45,133 nucleotides of DNA from Saprospiraceae bacterium (lineage in GTDB: Bacteria > Bacteroidota > Bacteroidia > Chitinophagales > Saprospiraceae): the NCBI GenBank assembly GCA_016710585.1, contig JADJVN010000010.1:1-45133 (forward strand). Reading direction: 5' to 3'. Positions 24,658-36,492 of the stretch are shown here, piece by piece; the stretch's first letter is position 1; each line of letters begins with the position of its first letter. The notes under the pieces were generated by a model. That model saw nothing but the letters and a program-made list of their open reading frames with translations, did no database searches and was not told the DNA's origin. The translations under genes were made by a program, and so were the position numbers.

Positions 24658-26619
24658 TTATTTTCTTACTAAAGATTTAAACACCGTTTCGTCCAACTCT
24701 ACTTTGTACTTTGCTTTAAGTTCATCTATCCATAGAGATTCTAAATACTCCTGATAGTCAGCAATGATATAGCCTCTGGCATCATCTAATGATTTTTGTC
24801 CAGCTGGAAGTATTGATTCTACTTTTCTATAGTGAAAATTTTCTGTAATTTTATCTTGCTCCAATGGAGTCATAAAACCTTTTATAAAACTTAAACCAAC
24901 GTAAGAGTCTGTTGATTTTTTCTCGACTACATTTTTCTGATAAGATAAAAAGGATTTATTCTTATCGAATTTAGAAATGAGTTTATCGATATTTGCCTTT
25001 TTATGTTTCTTATAAATTTTTTCTGCAATGGCTTTATTGGTTGTATCAATATTTACAGATAATATAACTGCTCTTTGATCCCACTGATAGTTGCCTTTAT
25101 TCTTTTCAAAGAAATGCTTCAATCCCACTGTATCTTCAGAGGCTTTATCCCATACCACATTTTTAGTAGCTTCAAAAAGCAAAATGCCTTCACGATATTC
25201 ACGCATCAAAGATTTAAAATCAGGATATTTATCCTCTAGTCTTCCTTCTTCATATTGAAGGCATCTCTGTGATATAAAATCATCAAATAAATTCTTCAAT
25301 GTATTTTTAACATTGTTTTCTTCAGCTCCTTGAAGTCTTAATCTCGTGTTTGATTTAACATGATCCATGAATTGATCTGTCGTAAAATCAAATTTTCCCA
25401 ATGATCCCAATTTTTCTTTTACTAAGTTCTCTGGAACTTTCCACTTATAAGTGAAAAAATTTGAATCTATAGTATTAGCTATTCTATTAAAAGCTTCTTG
25501 ATTATAGTTAAACTTTGCTTCAGATTTAATTTTCTCAATTAAGGTAGCTTGAGCTAAAGCAAATCTCGAATCTCTGGTGATGTCAGCTTGAATTTTTCTT
25601 TTCGCTCTATCGTAAGGCAATTCCTCTTCTTTGTTCAATCTTTTGATGATGTGATAACCAATACTTGTCTCGACTGGCTTTGAGATATCGTTATTTGATT
25701 TTAATGCATGTGCTGCATCCTCAAATGATTGTTCGAATTGATTGATTCCAAAATATCCAATATTGCCACCTTGATTTGAGGAAGTCTTGTCCTCACTATA
25801 AAGTCTAGCAAATTCTTCAAAACTACCACCATCTTTTATTCTCTGATATAATGAATCAGCCTTCATTTTTGCTTCTGCGTCCGGAGTGCCTTTTACCTTT
25901 TTCTTTATCAAAATATGAGCGGCCTCCATTCTTCTTCTCGCTGGTCTTTCGTTTTCTAATTTTAGTATATGATATCCCAGTCTAGATCTAATTGGTTTTG
26001 AAAATGGACCGCTGATATTATAAGCTTCATTTTCCAATCCATAAAAACCATCTGGTAACATTGATGTAAACCAACCTAACTGACCTCCTGATCTCGATGA
26101 ATTGACATCATTAGAGAAGGATCTTGCTGCATCGTTAAAAGACATTCCAGACTTCAACTTATTATACACTTCCATAGCTTGATTAAAAGCCTTTAATGTG
26201 TCGGCAGGAGTAGGATTATTGTTTAAATTTATAAGAATATGGCTAATCAGAATATCTTTCTTTTGTCTTTCATAGACTTCTCTAGCTAATCTATCTGTTA
26301 CTTCTTTATCGTTGAGGTAATTTGAAGTAAGCTGCTGCCGATATCCTTCCAATTCTTTTATTAGTGCAGGGATAGTGTCCAATCTCATGTCCTTGGCTGC
26401 TTGTACTTTCAATTTGAATTTAGTGTACAACATCAGGTAATTTTCCAATGATTTTTGGCTGTAATTGGCGTCTGTTCCATTGTTTTTATTATAAATATAT
26501 TCAAACTCGGAAACATGGACAGGCATACCAGCTACCGTAAATAACACAGGATCAGCCTTTTGCGCAAATACAAAAGTAGGTAAACACAATAATAGTGTAA
26601 AAAATCTAGCTAAATTCAT
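24658..26619 (-). CDS. Periplasmic peptidyl-prolyl isomerase with two parvulin domains
   Basis: 653 residues. Signal MNLARFFTLLLCLPTFVFAQ. The N-terminal helical chaperone part includes FEYIYNKNNG. Parvulin domain 1 spans about 120-225 (ILISHILINLNN, SRSGGQLGWFTS, RLGYHILKL) and domain 2 about 230-335 (EAAHILIKKKVKG, NQGGNIGYFG, SIGYHIIKR). A long C-terminal helical domain of ~300 residues completes the usual Bacteroidota PpiC/SurA layout. It is the first gene of the operon; the ~350-bp divergent gap to the M48 gene should hold its promoter. Role: folding of exported and outer-membrane proteins. Confidence 0.9.
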   Translation of the reverse strand: MNLARFFTLLLCLPTFVFAQKADPVLFTVAGMPVHVSEFEYIYNKNNGTDANYSQKSLENYLMLYTKFKLKVQAAKDMRLDTIPALIKELEGYRQQLTSNYLNDKEVTDRLAREVYERQKKDILISHILINLNNNPTPADTLKAFNQAMEVYNKLKSGMSFNDAARSFSNDVNSSRSGGQLGWFTSMLPDGFYGLENEAYNISGPFSKPIRSRLGYHILKLENERPARRRMEAAHILIKKKVKGTPDAEAKMKADSLYQRIKDGGSFEEFARLYSEDKTSSNQGGNIGYFGINQFEQSFEDAAHALKSNNDISKPVETSIGYHIIKRLNKEEELPYDRAKRKIQADITRDSRFALAQATLIEKIKSEAKFNYNQEAFNRIANTIDSNFFTYKWKVPENLVKEKLGSLGKFDFTTDQFMDHVKSNTRLRLQGAEENNVKNTLKNLFDDFISQRCLQYEEGRLEDKYPDFKSLMREYREGILLFEATKNVVWDKASEDTVGLKHFFEKNKGNYQWDQRAVILSVNIDTTNKAIAEKIYKKHKKANIDKLISKFDKNKSFLSYQKNVVEKKSTDSYVGLSFIKGFMTPLEQDKITENFHYRKVESILPAGQKSLDDARGYIIADYQEYLESLWIDELKAKYKVELDETVFKSLVRK

Positions 26620-26858
26620 TTGACTTATAGGATTTTGATGCGTAAAGTTAACGACTATTAGTACTTCTACTACATAGAAATTCTAAATACTTATAATACA
26701 TTAACGTCTTATTGTCAATTTTATGCCAAATTTAGCTCCTCACCAATAAATATTGAAATTTTAATTGATATTAACAAAAAATTGAAAAAAGATGCAATTA
26801 AGTCGAAAATAACCAAGGTAGCATTAATTTTAATAAAAGAATAACTCCCTCAAAATAT

Positions 26859-26866
26859 TACCTTTG
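26859..26866 (+). promoter_or_regulatory. Possible -7 box for the M48 protease gene
   Basis: TACCTTTG matches TAnnTTTG and points toward the gene at 26974. No clear TTG is found 19-21 bp upstream, so the call is weak. The rest of the divergent gap 26620-26973 shows no gene or strong hairpin. Confidence 0.3.
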
Positions 26867-26973
26867 TGAGATATTATCGTCTCATAAAATAAGTTGAATA
26901 AGGAAATTTAAATAAAGAGAATTTGAGTAAATTTTTATTTCAACTCAAGATCGGATTTTAAAAAATAAATTAG

Positions 26974-27912
26974 ATGAAAAAGATTGCTGTTTTATTAACA
27001 ATATTGACATTGGCTGCTTGTTCTGTTGTTAAAGATACATGGAATAATGCGAATTTATTTCCAGTCAGTGAGGATATCAAATTGGGAGGACAGGTTTATA
27101 ATGAAATCATGTCCAATAAAGCTGAATATCCAACTGTTCCTGAGGCAGGAAATGAAGAACTTTATTCCTATGTCAGAGGAATAACCAAAAAGATAATAAA
27201 TAATGGTAATGTCCGCTATGCCACTGAGTTTCCATGGAAAGTTACATTAATCAATAATGAAAAAGTGCAAAATGCATTTGCCACGCCAGGGGGCTATATT
27301 TTTGTCTATACTGGCTTAATAAAATTTTTAGATTCTGAAGATCAATTGGCTGGAGTAATGGGCCATGAGATAGCTCACGCTGCAAATAGACATTCTACGA
27401 GACAATTAACTAAAATTATGGGAGTGTCCATATTATTGGATGCCGCACTCGGTAAAAAAGAAACGGTCAAGGATGTCACAGCTTCTATTGTAGGCTTGAG
27501 TTTTTCTCGCGATCATGAGACAGAAGCAGATTCTTTTTCTGTAAAATATCTATGCAAAACCAATTATAATGCAGCAGGTGCAGCTGGCTTCTTTAAGAAA
27601 ATTGCAGGACAGGCAACACCTCCCGAATGGATCAGTACACATCCAAGTCCAAATAACCGAATTAAAAATATTGAATCGAAAGCTGCTGCATTAGGATGCA
27701 CAGGAAAAGATACCAACAAAGCTAAATACGATCAAATCAAATTATTGCTCACAAAAATTGCGCCTCCTCCAGTTGCTCCAAGTACTGGTTCATTGCCAAA
27801 GAACACAAGTACAAGTGGCAATAAGACTACAGACCCAATGAATAAGCCTGCTCCAGCGCCAAGTACTGGTACTGGGAAAAAACCAAGTGGTACCATAGAA
27901 AAACCAAAATAG
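26974..27912 (+). CDS. M48-family zinc metalloprotease lipoprotein
   Basis: 312 residues. Lipoprotein signal MKKIAVLLTILTLAACSVV (Cys 16). The gluzincin motif HEIAH (131-135) and downstream DHETEADSFSVKYL, which supplies the third zinc ligand, mark an M48B/LoiP-like protease. The C-terminal ~60 residues are a low-complexity Pro/Thr/Gly/Lys tail (APPPVAPSTGSLP, PAPAPSTGTGKKPSG), likely an unstructured linker. The family degrades misfolded periplasmic or outer-membrane proteins, which suits the neighbouring folding operon, though that gene cluster is divergent. Confidence 0.92.
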   Translation: MKKIAVLLTILTLAACSVVKDTWNNANLFPVSEDIKLGGQVYNEIMSNKAEYPTVPEAGNEELYSYVRGITKKIINNGNVRYATEFPWKVTLINNEKVQNAFATPGGYIFVYTGLIKFLDSEDQLAGVMGHEIAHAANRHSTRQLTKIMGVSILLDAALGKKETVKDVTASIVGLSFSRDHETEADSFSVKYLCKTNYNAAGAAGFFKKIAGQATPPEWISTHPSPNNRIKNIESKAAALGCTGKDTNKAKYDQIKLLLTKIAPPPVAPSTGSLPKNTSTSGNKTTDPMNKPAPAPSTGTGKKPSGTIEKPK

Positions 27913-28020
27913 GCTTTTATCTATTTTATTGAATCCAAATTGTATTGATTAAGTAAGAGGTTTGCTTAGAAAAAACTTGTCTTTAAATTGAAAAGTTAGA
28001 GAATAAATTAAATCATATTT

Positions 28021-29178
28021 TCAATTCACAGCGGGTAGTTCTATCACAAAACAAGTGCCTTTGTCCAATTCGGAATAAGACACATAAATCTTTCCTTTGT
28101 GATAATTTTCAATAATTCTTTTTGACAGTGATAATCCCAGACCCCAGCCTCTTTCCTTGGTGGTATAACCAGGTTTGAATATAGTTTTAACTTTTGAAGC
28201 TGGTATTCCTTTGCCTGTATCTTGAATACTTATTTTATTGACTCCTACTTGTTCTTGACTCACTTGAAATTTGATTACACCTTTGCCATCCATAGCATCT
28301 AAAGCATTCCTCAATAAATTTTCTATTACCCAATGAAACAAATTGGTATTGATCATGGAATAGAATTGTGCAGGACTCGATTCTGGAAAATCGAATACAA
28401 CATTGCGCGATGCTCTTGCCTCAATATAATTTTTACAAACAAGAAGTTCTTCTATCAGCGATCTTTTATGTAAATCTGGAACAGATCCAATTTTTGAAAA
28501 ACGATCTGCTACTTGTTGCAATTTATTCACATCACGTTCCATCTCATAAATAATCTCAGTTTGATCGGATTCATTTGGATCTAGGTTCATTTTTAAATTT
28601 TCAATCCAACCCATGATCCCACTTATCGGAGTCCCTAGCTGATGTGCTGTCTCTTTCGCCATCCCTACCCAAACTCTATTCTGCTCTTCTCTGCGTGATG
28701 CACTGAACACTGCATATCCTATCAGTATATAAATCAATAACAAAAATAGCTGCACCCACGGAAAATAACTCAATAGTGTCAGAATATAAGGATGCTTATA
28801 ATAAATATATCTCGCATATCCGAATCCTTCAATTGGTGCTATTCCTGTTTTCTTAAATGATTGCACCATTTCAAGGGTATCTGTTAACTCATCGATATTG
28901 AAGACTTCTTTAACTTTTCCCTCTTCATCAATGGCTATCATTGGAATATCTTTGAATTTTTCCAAGATTTCGTATTGATAAGTAAAGTCGGCATTCAAAT
29001 CTTCATTATTGACAACTTCTTCAAGCGTTTTTGCAAAAATTTCAACTTTAGCCCGTTCACCTTCTTCTAGCTTGGTTGCTAAATAATTTGTATAAAACCA
29101 TGGAATAATAAGAAAAATTACGCCTATCAAGCCTAATATAATCTTCCATTTTCCTGCCTTTGAATAATTATCCATCAA
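28021..29178 (-). CDS. Membrane sensor histidine kinase
   Basis: 385 residues. Two membrane segments, at about 11-31 (WKIILGLIGVIFLIIPWFY) and 136-158 (PWVQLFLLLIYILIGYAVF), frame a periplasmic domain of about 100 residues. The H box is AKETAHQLGTPISGIMGWIE, followed by N box NLLRNALDAMD, G1 QDTGKGIP and G2 GWGLGLSLSKRI. No HAMP domain is obvious. This HxLGTP-type kinase is common in Bacteroidota. No response regulator lies beside it, so it is an orphan in this window. Confidence 0.9.
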   Translation of the reverse strand: MMDNYSKAGKWKIILGLIGVIFLIIPWFYTNYLATKLEEGERAKVEIFAKTLEEVVNNEDLNADFTYQYEILEKFKDIPMIAIDEEGKVKEVFNIDELTDTLEMVQSFKKTGIAPIEGFGYARYIYYKHPYILTLLSYFPWVQLFLLLIYILIGYAVFSASRREEQNRVWVGMAKETAHQLGTPISGIMGWIENLKMNLDPNESDQTEIIYEMERDVNKLQQVADRFSKIGSVPDLHKRSLIEELLVCKNYIEARASRNVVFDFPESSPAQFYSMINTNLFHWVIENLLRNALDAMDGKGVIKFQVSQEQVGVNKISIQDTGKGIPASKVKTIFKPGYTTKERGWGLGLSLSKRIIENYHKGKIYVSYSELDKGTCFVIELPAVN

Positions 29179-29333
29179 ATGTAAAGTAACGAAATAATTG
29201 GAAAATGATATATATTTTAATCTAATTTATTGCAGAAATGATAAAATTGTCAAAGCGCTTTCATGCTTATAATAAATCGGTCTTTTCAGAAAATCTTATA
29301 AAAAAATTTCATAATCTTCATTAAAAAAAATAA

Positions 29334-29705
29334 TTAAAACATTCCCATTTCATTAAGCATATTTTCTGGAATTAACTGTCCAACATCCCACATCTCTACA
29401 ATTTTATTATTTTCAAATCGAAAAATATGACATACAGCTGCCCCTCGGTCGGTTTCATTTTGTTTAATATGGGAATATGACATCACTATATTTTCTTCTT
29501 CAAGAATATGTTTAAAGTGAATCTGTTTATTTGGATTTTTTACAGCTGAATCTACCATAGCAGAAAACAAAGATTCGGCATCATGCTTAAAATAAGGATT
29601 ATGGTGAAAAAATTTCTCAGAAAAATAATCTCTTACCGAAGAAGTTAAATCACCTTTTGCAGCACTCAATAAAAATGATGACACGATTTCTTTTCTTTTC
29701 GACAT
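29334..29705 (-). CDS. NTF2-fold (SnoaL-like) protein
   Basis: 123 residues. Helical start KEIVSSFLLSAAKGDL, then YFSEKFFHHNPYF (the HHNP motif common in SnoaL-like/ester-cyclase proteins), FKHILEEENIVMSYSHIKQN, and the strand-rich end AAVCHIFRFENNKIVEMWDVGQLIPE. This is a complete NTF2-like cone. Catalytic function cannot be assigned. It lies 4 bp after the outer-membrane protein gene and may be co-transcribed with it. Confidence 0.75.
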   Translation of the reverse strand: MSKRKEIVSSFLLSAAKGDLTSSVRDYFSEKFFHHNPYFKHDAESLFSAMVDSAVKNPNKQIHFKHILEEENIVMSYSHIKQNETDRGAAVCHIFRFENNKIVEMWDVGQLIPENMLNEMGMF

Positions 29706-29709
29706 GCAT

Positions 29710-30273
29710 TTAAAAAAATAATCCAGCTGTTACAGTAATATAATCTACTTTATAGCCTGTATCTTTATATAATTCTGAAAAACCTTTTTCAAAATTAAAA
29801 TCTATTGCAAATTTCCCAAGATCAATTCCTAGTCCTCCCAATGCACCAAAATGCAAATCTCTCATAGTATTGTGATTTAGATTTAGGCTGTTTTTTTCTA
29901 TAGACCAAATAAAATTTGATCCTATCCCTGCAGAGGCTCTGAAAAGTAAATTTCCAATTTTGAATACTCTTGCTCCGATTTGAACTGGCGCCTTGACTAT
30001 ATAAGTAGCTGGGTTCGACTCTGCAAATGGATTGAAAACTGAAGAACTGAGTAAATTCATCTTATGCAGTTCGAGACCTGGCTTGAGATACCAAAAATTT
30101 GGACCAAGCCGTGCAGTAACACTAATATGCCAGCCGCTTAATGCACCAGCATCAGCCATTACAACTGGATTATCTGTATAGCCCAAACTTGCGCCAACTC
30201 CAATTACAGCGCCGCTCTGAGCAAAAATTTCGAATCCCATAAGTGTAAAGAATGCTAAAACATAAAATTTCAT
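29710..30273 (-). CDS. Outer-membrane beta-barrel protein
   Basis: 187 residues. Signal MKFYVLAFFTLMGFEIFAQ. Alternating hydrophobic strands rich in Gly and aromatic residues (GAVIGVGASLGYTD, GWHISVTARLGPNFWYLKPG, LLFRASAGIGSNFIWSI, FGALGGLGIDLGKFAIDFNF), ending in YITVTAGLFF with the terminal Phe typical of BAM substrates. Eight strands, PorT/OmpW-like in size. Role unknown. Confidence 0.75.
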   Translation of the reverse strand: MKFYVLAFFTLMGFEIFAQSGAVIGVGASLGYTDNPVVMADAGALSGWHISVTARLGPNFWYLKPGLELHKMNLLSSSVFNPFAESNPATYIVKAPVQIGARVFKIGNLLFRASAGIGSNFIWSIEKNSLNLNHNTMRDLHFGALGGLGIDLGKFAIDFNFEKGFSELYKDTGYKVDYITVTAGLFF

Positions 30274-30362
30274 GCTGTAAGATACAGCGTCTCAAAAAAT
30301 AAATTTTAAAAAATAGCTTGATTTTAAAAAAAGTTGTATTTTTATTACTTAAACCCATCGAC

Positions 30363-33300
30363 ATGAGAGTTCTGCTACTTGCCTACTTGATGCTTTTCAC
30401 AGCATCAAATCTTATTGCCCAAACCGTTCAAGTCAAGCTGATAGATCCTGTATCAGTTTCTATTTGTGAAGAGTCCAAAATTGGTGTTGAACTTACGAAT
30501 ACAAGTAATCTTGACATTAGCAATTTCAAATTTAGTATACAATTACCTAAAGGTTTGCAGTACAAATTGCTTTCGATTTCAGGAGCTAATGAAAGCAATG
30601 TCAGCAATATTTCTAAACCAGAGTTCATAGTTCCAGTAATATCACCTGCCGCAAAAATCATCTGCAATTTAATCATCTATACAGAGTGTGAAGCATTCGA
30701 TGCCTCAAATGATGCTGTCATGCTTCGCAATAAAATTATATTCAGTTATAATAATACCATTGATTCCATTTTAAGTGATCCGCCTTTCAACCTATTCAGT
30801 CCTTTTCTATTGACTCAAGATGTTCCAGATATTACCAAGGAAAGCAGTAATACTGTCTACAGACAAATCAAGATCACCAATACAAGATTGGGTTCAATAA
30901 AAAATTTTCGATTCGTAGATGATCATGATTCTGCCCAAATTTTTTCTACAAATGGAATTCTATTGACTAATACTTTAACACAGCTCAGTTTGCAATTTAA
31001 TGGCAGACATTTTGAACAGATTGGTGATAAAGACTCCTTATTCGAAAGAGATGAAGTCTTGATAATTGATGAGATAATCAATAATATAGACTGTAACCCA
31101 AAAACAATAAGGTCTACACTGCAAAGTTTTTGGGGCTGTGGAAACAAAACATGTCAAAAATCTGAAAAGTATGGCCTAGTTCTTTTTGTAAAAAACACCA
31201 GTCTTGCAGATATTGTCCCCACTGCAATTCCAAAAACCATAGATTGTGTATGCGCACCAAGCGGACATGCCCAGGAACTTATATTTACTAATCGAGGAGG
31301 AGCAGATGCAGAAAATGTCGAAATTGAGATTTTTACTGGCACTCCGCTTACTATGGAACTTTATGGAATAGTGAAGGATAGTCTTTGGTTTGAAGGTAAC
31401 GTAACAGTTGATTCTATTTTTTATATCGACGAAATCGAAAACAAATTATGTAAAGCAAAAATCTTTTATAAATTAAGATTAAAAATAAATAATTTCCCTG
31501 TAAATGAATTCGTCCGAATCCATTTTCGATATGGAACATGTCTGACAGAGCCTCCTTTACCTCCTTCAAGATTACCTTGGAAGTATAATTTTAGTTACAC
31601 GACTAAATGCGTTCCTAATAGTGCCATGCAGGCAAGAAATAGAATAGCCTATATTCCTGAAAATAAAGACACATTGCGCAATGCTTTAAGTGTCTCTGAA
31701 AATATAATGCCCATTACTCCAGAAAAAATTATTGATTTTAAGCATAGCATTAGCATCTCAAAAGAACTGAGAAATGCAAATTTAATTGTAAGCTATTATA
31801 TACCTTGTATTTTTACTTTACATGATTCCTCATTCTTTCTCCTAAATAAAAAACCTGAATCAATAAACCGACAAATAAATACCGATGGATCACAACTCAT
31901 AAGCATAATCTATACAGCCCCTCTACCAGCTTTATCAGAACAAATTTTAAAACTCTCTGCCACGTGTAATGCTCCATGTCTGAAACTAAAAGATATCGAA
32001 GCTTCTAGATTAAAACTATCAAGTTGCAAATTTAAAGAATTAGATGAAATTAAGCTCTTATCACAATTATGTGCAAATGTGCAACTAACATGTGTTGATA
32101 CAGCATGTATTTGCGGACCTCGTTCTATCTCTAAAATGAATATTGAATTAGAATGTATAGATAAAGCTATTGTCGATACCGTTCCTGCTTATTTAGATTT
32201 TATTTCTTCTTTATATAGATCAAATCTTGGCTCTGAAGATAATAATGATGATCGCTTGAAACAAAATCAAACTATGGATACCAATCTTGTTGACCAAAAA
32301 AGCTTCCTTAGTGGAGATACCATGATTCATGAATTTAAATCTATGGTCGTCACAGACAATCCGTCATTACACTACGATTCTATTTCATTTTACGTCAGAA
32401 ACATCGTGGAATTATTAACTCTAAATTCTGAACTTACTATATGGGATAAAAGTCAAAATAAATATTATAAATCATCATTTCCTTCTAGAAATTTTAAAGA
32501 TTCCACAAAGTTATTAACCTGTGGCGCAACAATATCACAAGGAAGCGGTATTGGTCAAGGGCTTTATGTACCCCTTACCCCTGAGATAGCAAGAGCAAAT
32601 GGTATGGACCTCCCACTGGATTTTTCATTTGAACATGGTGATAGTGTCTATTGCAAAATCATTACTCGATTTGTGAATTCAACTGCCGATAATATTTTCA
32701 GAACTACTATAAGTCACTATGCTTTTCTGTTCGATAGAAAATACAACAATAAAGCACGTTTTAGCTGTGGAATTAATAATTATAAAACACAGTTTCTCAC
32801 CAATATTGTCTCTCTCACTCAAAGTGAAACGAAAGTAATCCAGTGTGGAGAAAATTTGGATTTTCCTATTTTCACATTTAAAGAAAATCCACTACTAAAT
32901 AATTTTTTACAAATGAGTTTAGACATATTTTGCATATTGATTCTTGCATTTTATCACCATTTGGAAACTACCCAGGAATGGAAGTTCTTTCAGCCGATCT
33001 AAACTATTATTATTATGACAGCAGTATATCTTCCACACGATTAGTTTTAAGTAGAACTGTGCCATTTAATAACAAAGGTTATTTCCACCTTTCAAATTCT
33101 TTTTTTGACACATTAAGTTTTGATGAAAACTATATTTTAGATATTAGAATCAATGCTAGAGTTACTGATTGTAAATTATTTAGCAACGGCCCAAATAAAA
33201 AATTTAATTTTAATATTTATTTCCACACACCAAGTGACAATCCATTTCACATTGGTCAAGATTATAGAACTTTTTATAACAAATCGGATATAAGTAAATT

Positions 33301-35899
33301 AATAGAATTAGAAACTTATTCAGGAAGTTCCAAGTTAGATTTTGTTGAAAAAAATATTATAAGTGCCGCTAAAGAAATTGAATGGAGAGCTAACTTATTT
33401 AACAATAGTTATTCTGGAAGTTACCTTTTCAACATTCAATCCAAAAAAGGCCTGATTAAAAATATCAATATTTCTCCAGATACATCATACCAAGTAAAAA
33501 AAATAAATGATAGCATATTTCACCTCTTTTATATAAAGAAAACTGCGTTAAATACATTGAAGTTTACTGCGGAAAACAATGCTTGTGACGGTGATTCGAT
33601 ATGCATTACTGCTTCGTGGTATTGTTCTGACACATTTGCTATTAACCAGAAATCTTGTGATATAACAAGTTATGTCATTGAAGTTAAAGATAAGAATCCA
33701 TTGATGGAGCTGAATGTAATTCAAAATTCTAGATCTGTAAATCTATGTGATACCATACCTGAATATATGATTGAATTATACAATGCAAATGAGGGTACTG
33801 CGTATAATGTTTTTCTCGACATCAATATTCCTCAAGGCATTAAGTTAATTCCTTCAACAATATTCATAGATCATGCGGAATCTAATGGTTTCGTTCCTTT
33901 AGCCTTACCTATTCTTCTTTCCAATAATACTTATCGTTGGGATTTCAATAATATTATCAATTCTCATCGGACCTTAGGGCTTTCTGGAGTCAACAGTTTT
34001 CCTAAAAATAGAATCAGAATTAAATTCAAAGCCATTACTGATTGTGATGCATTTGTAAATTCGTATTTTACATTTTATAGTTCTGCTGTATCAAATTGTA
34101 ATGAAAAGTCAAACGAAGTATTCAGGAGTACAAATAAAATTCAGATCAATAATGTAAATGTCAAGAACAATGTTCAAGTATTGACTAAAACCGTTTCTAG
34201 TACATTAAAAGATGATATAGATCTTGAAATCGAGGTTCAAGGCTCAGCCAATTTTAATGATAAAGATAGCATTGAAATAATTCTACCTCTAGGTGTAAAA
34301 TATGTAAGTAATTCAATGTCACCAATCTTGGGAGTACAAAAATCAGAACCAAGAATAATAATAAAAAATGGGGTTCAAATATTACGCTTTGGATTGCTTG
34401 GAAATCCTCCAACTAATAATTTAAAATTTAGAATAAAGACATACTGCTGGAACAATCTTCAATGTAACACTTTTGATATAAACTTCAACACTTTCTATAA
34501 TGATGTGGCGTTGTGTATTAGCACTGGGATGTTATGTAATATTTACCTGCAAACTAGCCAAAATCTATTGAAAATAGATCGAGTCTGTCCTCAATTGAAT
34601 ATTACTGAATTTAAAATCAAAAACTCAAATAATGATATCAGTCTTGATCTCGAATTAAAGACAAATTATTCTGATGCTTTTAAAAATGATAGTCTTTGTA
34701 TTGCAATCATTGCAGACATGGATGGAGATCAAAAATTGGGCAATAAAGATTTAAAAGTAAAAGAATTCATTGAAATCTATAAAAATTTAAATAGTGGTAT
34801 TGCTAAATCATATAATGTCTTATTGGAAGGCAATCAAATAAAAAGTTGTGGGTATTTTGCACTAACGATACCAAAAACTTGCATTTGCGATCTTGATACA
34901 GCATACATTAATGTTTCTTCTCTTTCTACTGTGCATTCCTCTTTTGAAATATGTGCTGGTTCGGAACTTGAAATAGGATTGGATAGTACTGGAAGTAGTA
35001 AATACTTTTGGATAAACTCAGACATACCTTGTAAAAATTGCCCAAAATATTTATATAAATCTTCTTTGAATGATGTCAATTCTATCAAAGAATATCATCT
35101 TATTGATAGCCTATCTTCCAACTGTACAAGAGAGCATATTTTTACAATACAAATCAATCAATTACAAGAAGGTAAAAAACATCTCATCGAAACATGCAAA
35201 TCGGAACAAATATCTATAAGTGCTCCTGTAAATAAATTCTTGTGGACAGGGAAACAACTGATTGACTCAATAAACAAAACCTTAAAGTTTATCGCTACTG
35301 AAGATCAGACTATTTTATTGCACTATAATGATAGTAATCAATGTAATGTTGTAGACACTTTCTGTATTAAAATATTAGACCTGATAGACAATCTCAGCAT
35401 ATCACCTGACACAACGATTATCTTTGGAGCAAAAGCAAACATATGGGTAAAAGGGGCTTCAACAGTAAATTGGTCACCTTCTATTACTCTTGATTGCAGC
35501 AGCTGCACAAATACTCAAGCAATGCCATTTGAAACCACATTATTCACAGCTGAAATTATAGATAGTCATGGATGCAAAAAAATATTAGATGTATTGATCA
35601 CTGTTATTTTTCCTGACTGCGATTCAACTAATCTATTCTTGCCAAATGCATTTTCTCCTAATGGCGATAGCCACAATGATCTGTTGTATGTAAGAGCAAA
35701 AGATATAGACAAAATCAATTTTGTGATTTATAATAGATGGGGAGAAAAAGTCTTTGAAACAAATGATGTTTCCATTCCTTGGGACGGTAGATACCAAGGC
35801 AAAGATCTTGGGCCAGATGTCTTTGGATATTGCATCGAAGCATATTGTTTGAATGGAACTAAATTAATTAGAAGAGGTAATGTAAGTTTACTAAAATAG
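30363..35899 (+). CDS. Giant secreted protein with T9SS type-B (gliding-motility) C-terminal domain, one-base frameshift
   Basis: About 1845 residues after repair. Signal MRVLLLAYLMLFTASNLIAQ from ATG 30363. Long repeats of DUF11-like, Ig-fold strands (VELTNTSNLDISNFKFSIQL, ELYNANEGTAYNVFLDINIP) alternate with cysteine pairs, then SPDTTIIFGAKANIWVKGAS and the CHU_C/gliding-motility domain: FLPNAFSPNGDSHNDLLYVR, FVIYNRWGEKVFETND, and IPWDGRYQGKDLGPDVFGY. This domain directs T9SS export. The frame breaks at the T-run 32928-32931; one extra T joins SLDIFLHIDSCILSPFGNYP and continues to 35899. Likely a surface adhesin or extracellular matrix protein; the ligand is unknown. It is divergent from the barrel gene at 30273. 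Confidence 0.87.
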
Positions 35900-36123
35900 T
35901 AAACCTTCATATTCAAAAATTATCATTTAAATAATTCATAAAAAAGTCATTTAACCCTGAAGATTGAAGCATTATTTTTTTAGAAAACAATTAATCCAAA
36001 TTAAGAAATTACTTATTTCTTTAAAAAACAATAGCTCAAATTATTTTAATGGCTTATTTTTACCAAAATTTATATTAAAGTAAAAATTATTTTATCTAAT
36101 TAATTGAGTATCATATTTGAGCA

Positions 36124-36486
36124 ATGCGTGAAACAGAAAAACATAACCAAAAAGTTGCAACACTTACTTTTGCCTCAGTTTACCCTCATTATATTAAAAA
36201 GGTACAGTCCAAAGGGAGAACGATAAAAGAATTACATCAAGTTATCGAATGGCTTACAGGATTTAATGAAAATAAATTAAGTAAACTTATAGAAGAAAAT
36301 GTAACATTTGAAAACTTCTTTGATCAAGCAAAATTAAATTCTAATGCATATTTGATAAAAGGTGTAATTTGTGGCTACAAAATAGAAGAAATAGAAAATC
36401 CTTTGACTAAAAAAGTGAGGTATTTAGACAAACTAATAGATGAACTTGCAAAAGGGAAAGAAATGGAAACAATATTAAGAAAATAA
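36124..36486 (+). CDS. DUF2200 family protein
   Basis: 120 residues. The whole family pattern is visible: HNQKVATLTFASVYPHYIKK, GRTIKELHQVIEWLTGF, LIEENVTFENFFDQAKLN, NAYLIKGVICGYKIEEIENP, and VRYLDKLIDELAKGKEMETI. Length matches the family (about 120). DUF2200 proteins are cytoplasmic, and no function is known. The next gene (VOC family) starts 6 bp downstream, so the two are probably co-transcribed. The upstream gap 35900-36123 shows nothing but AT-rich sequence. Confidence 0.9.
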   Translation: MRETEKHNQKVATLTFASVYPHYIKKVQSKGRTIKELHQVIEWLTGFNENKLSKLIEENVTFENFFDQAKLNSNAYLIKGVICGYKIEEIENPLTKKVRYLDKLIDELAKGKEMETILRK

Positions 36487-36492
36487 TTAAAT

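Noticed and set aside
26620..26973. Possible small RNA or tRNA in the divergent gap
   Set aside because: No cloverleaf, strong hairpin or conserved RNA motif was visible; only a weak -7 box.
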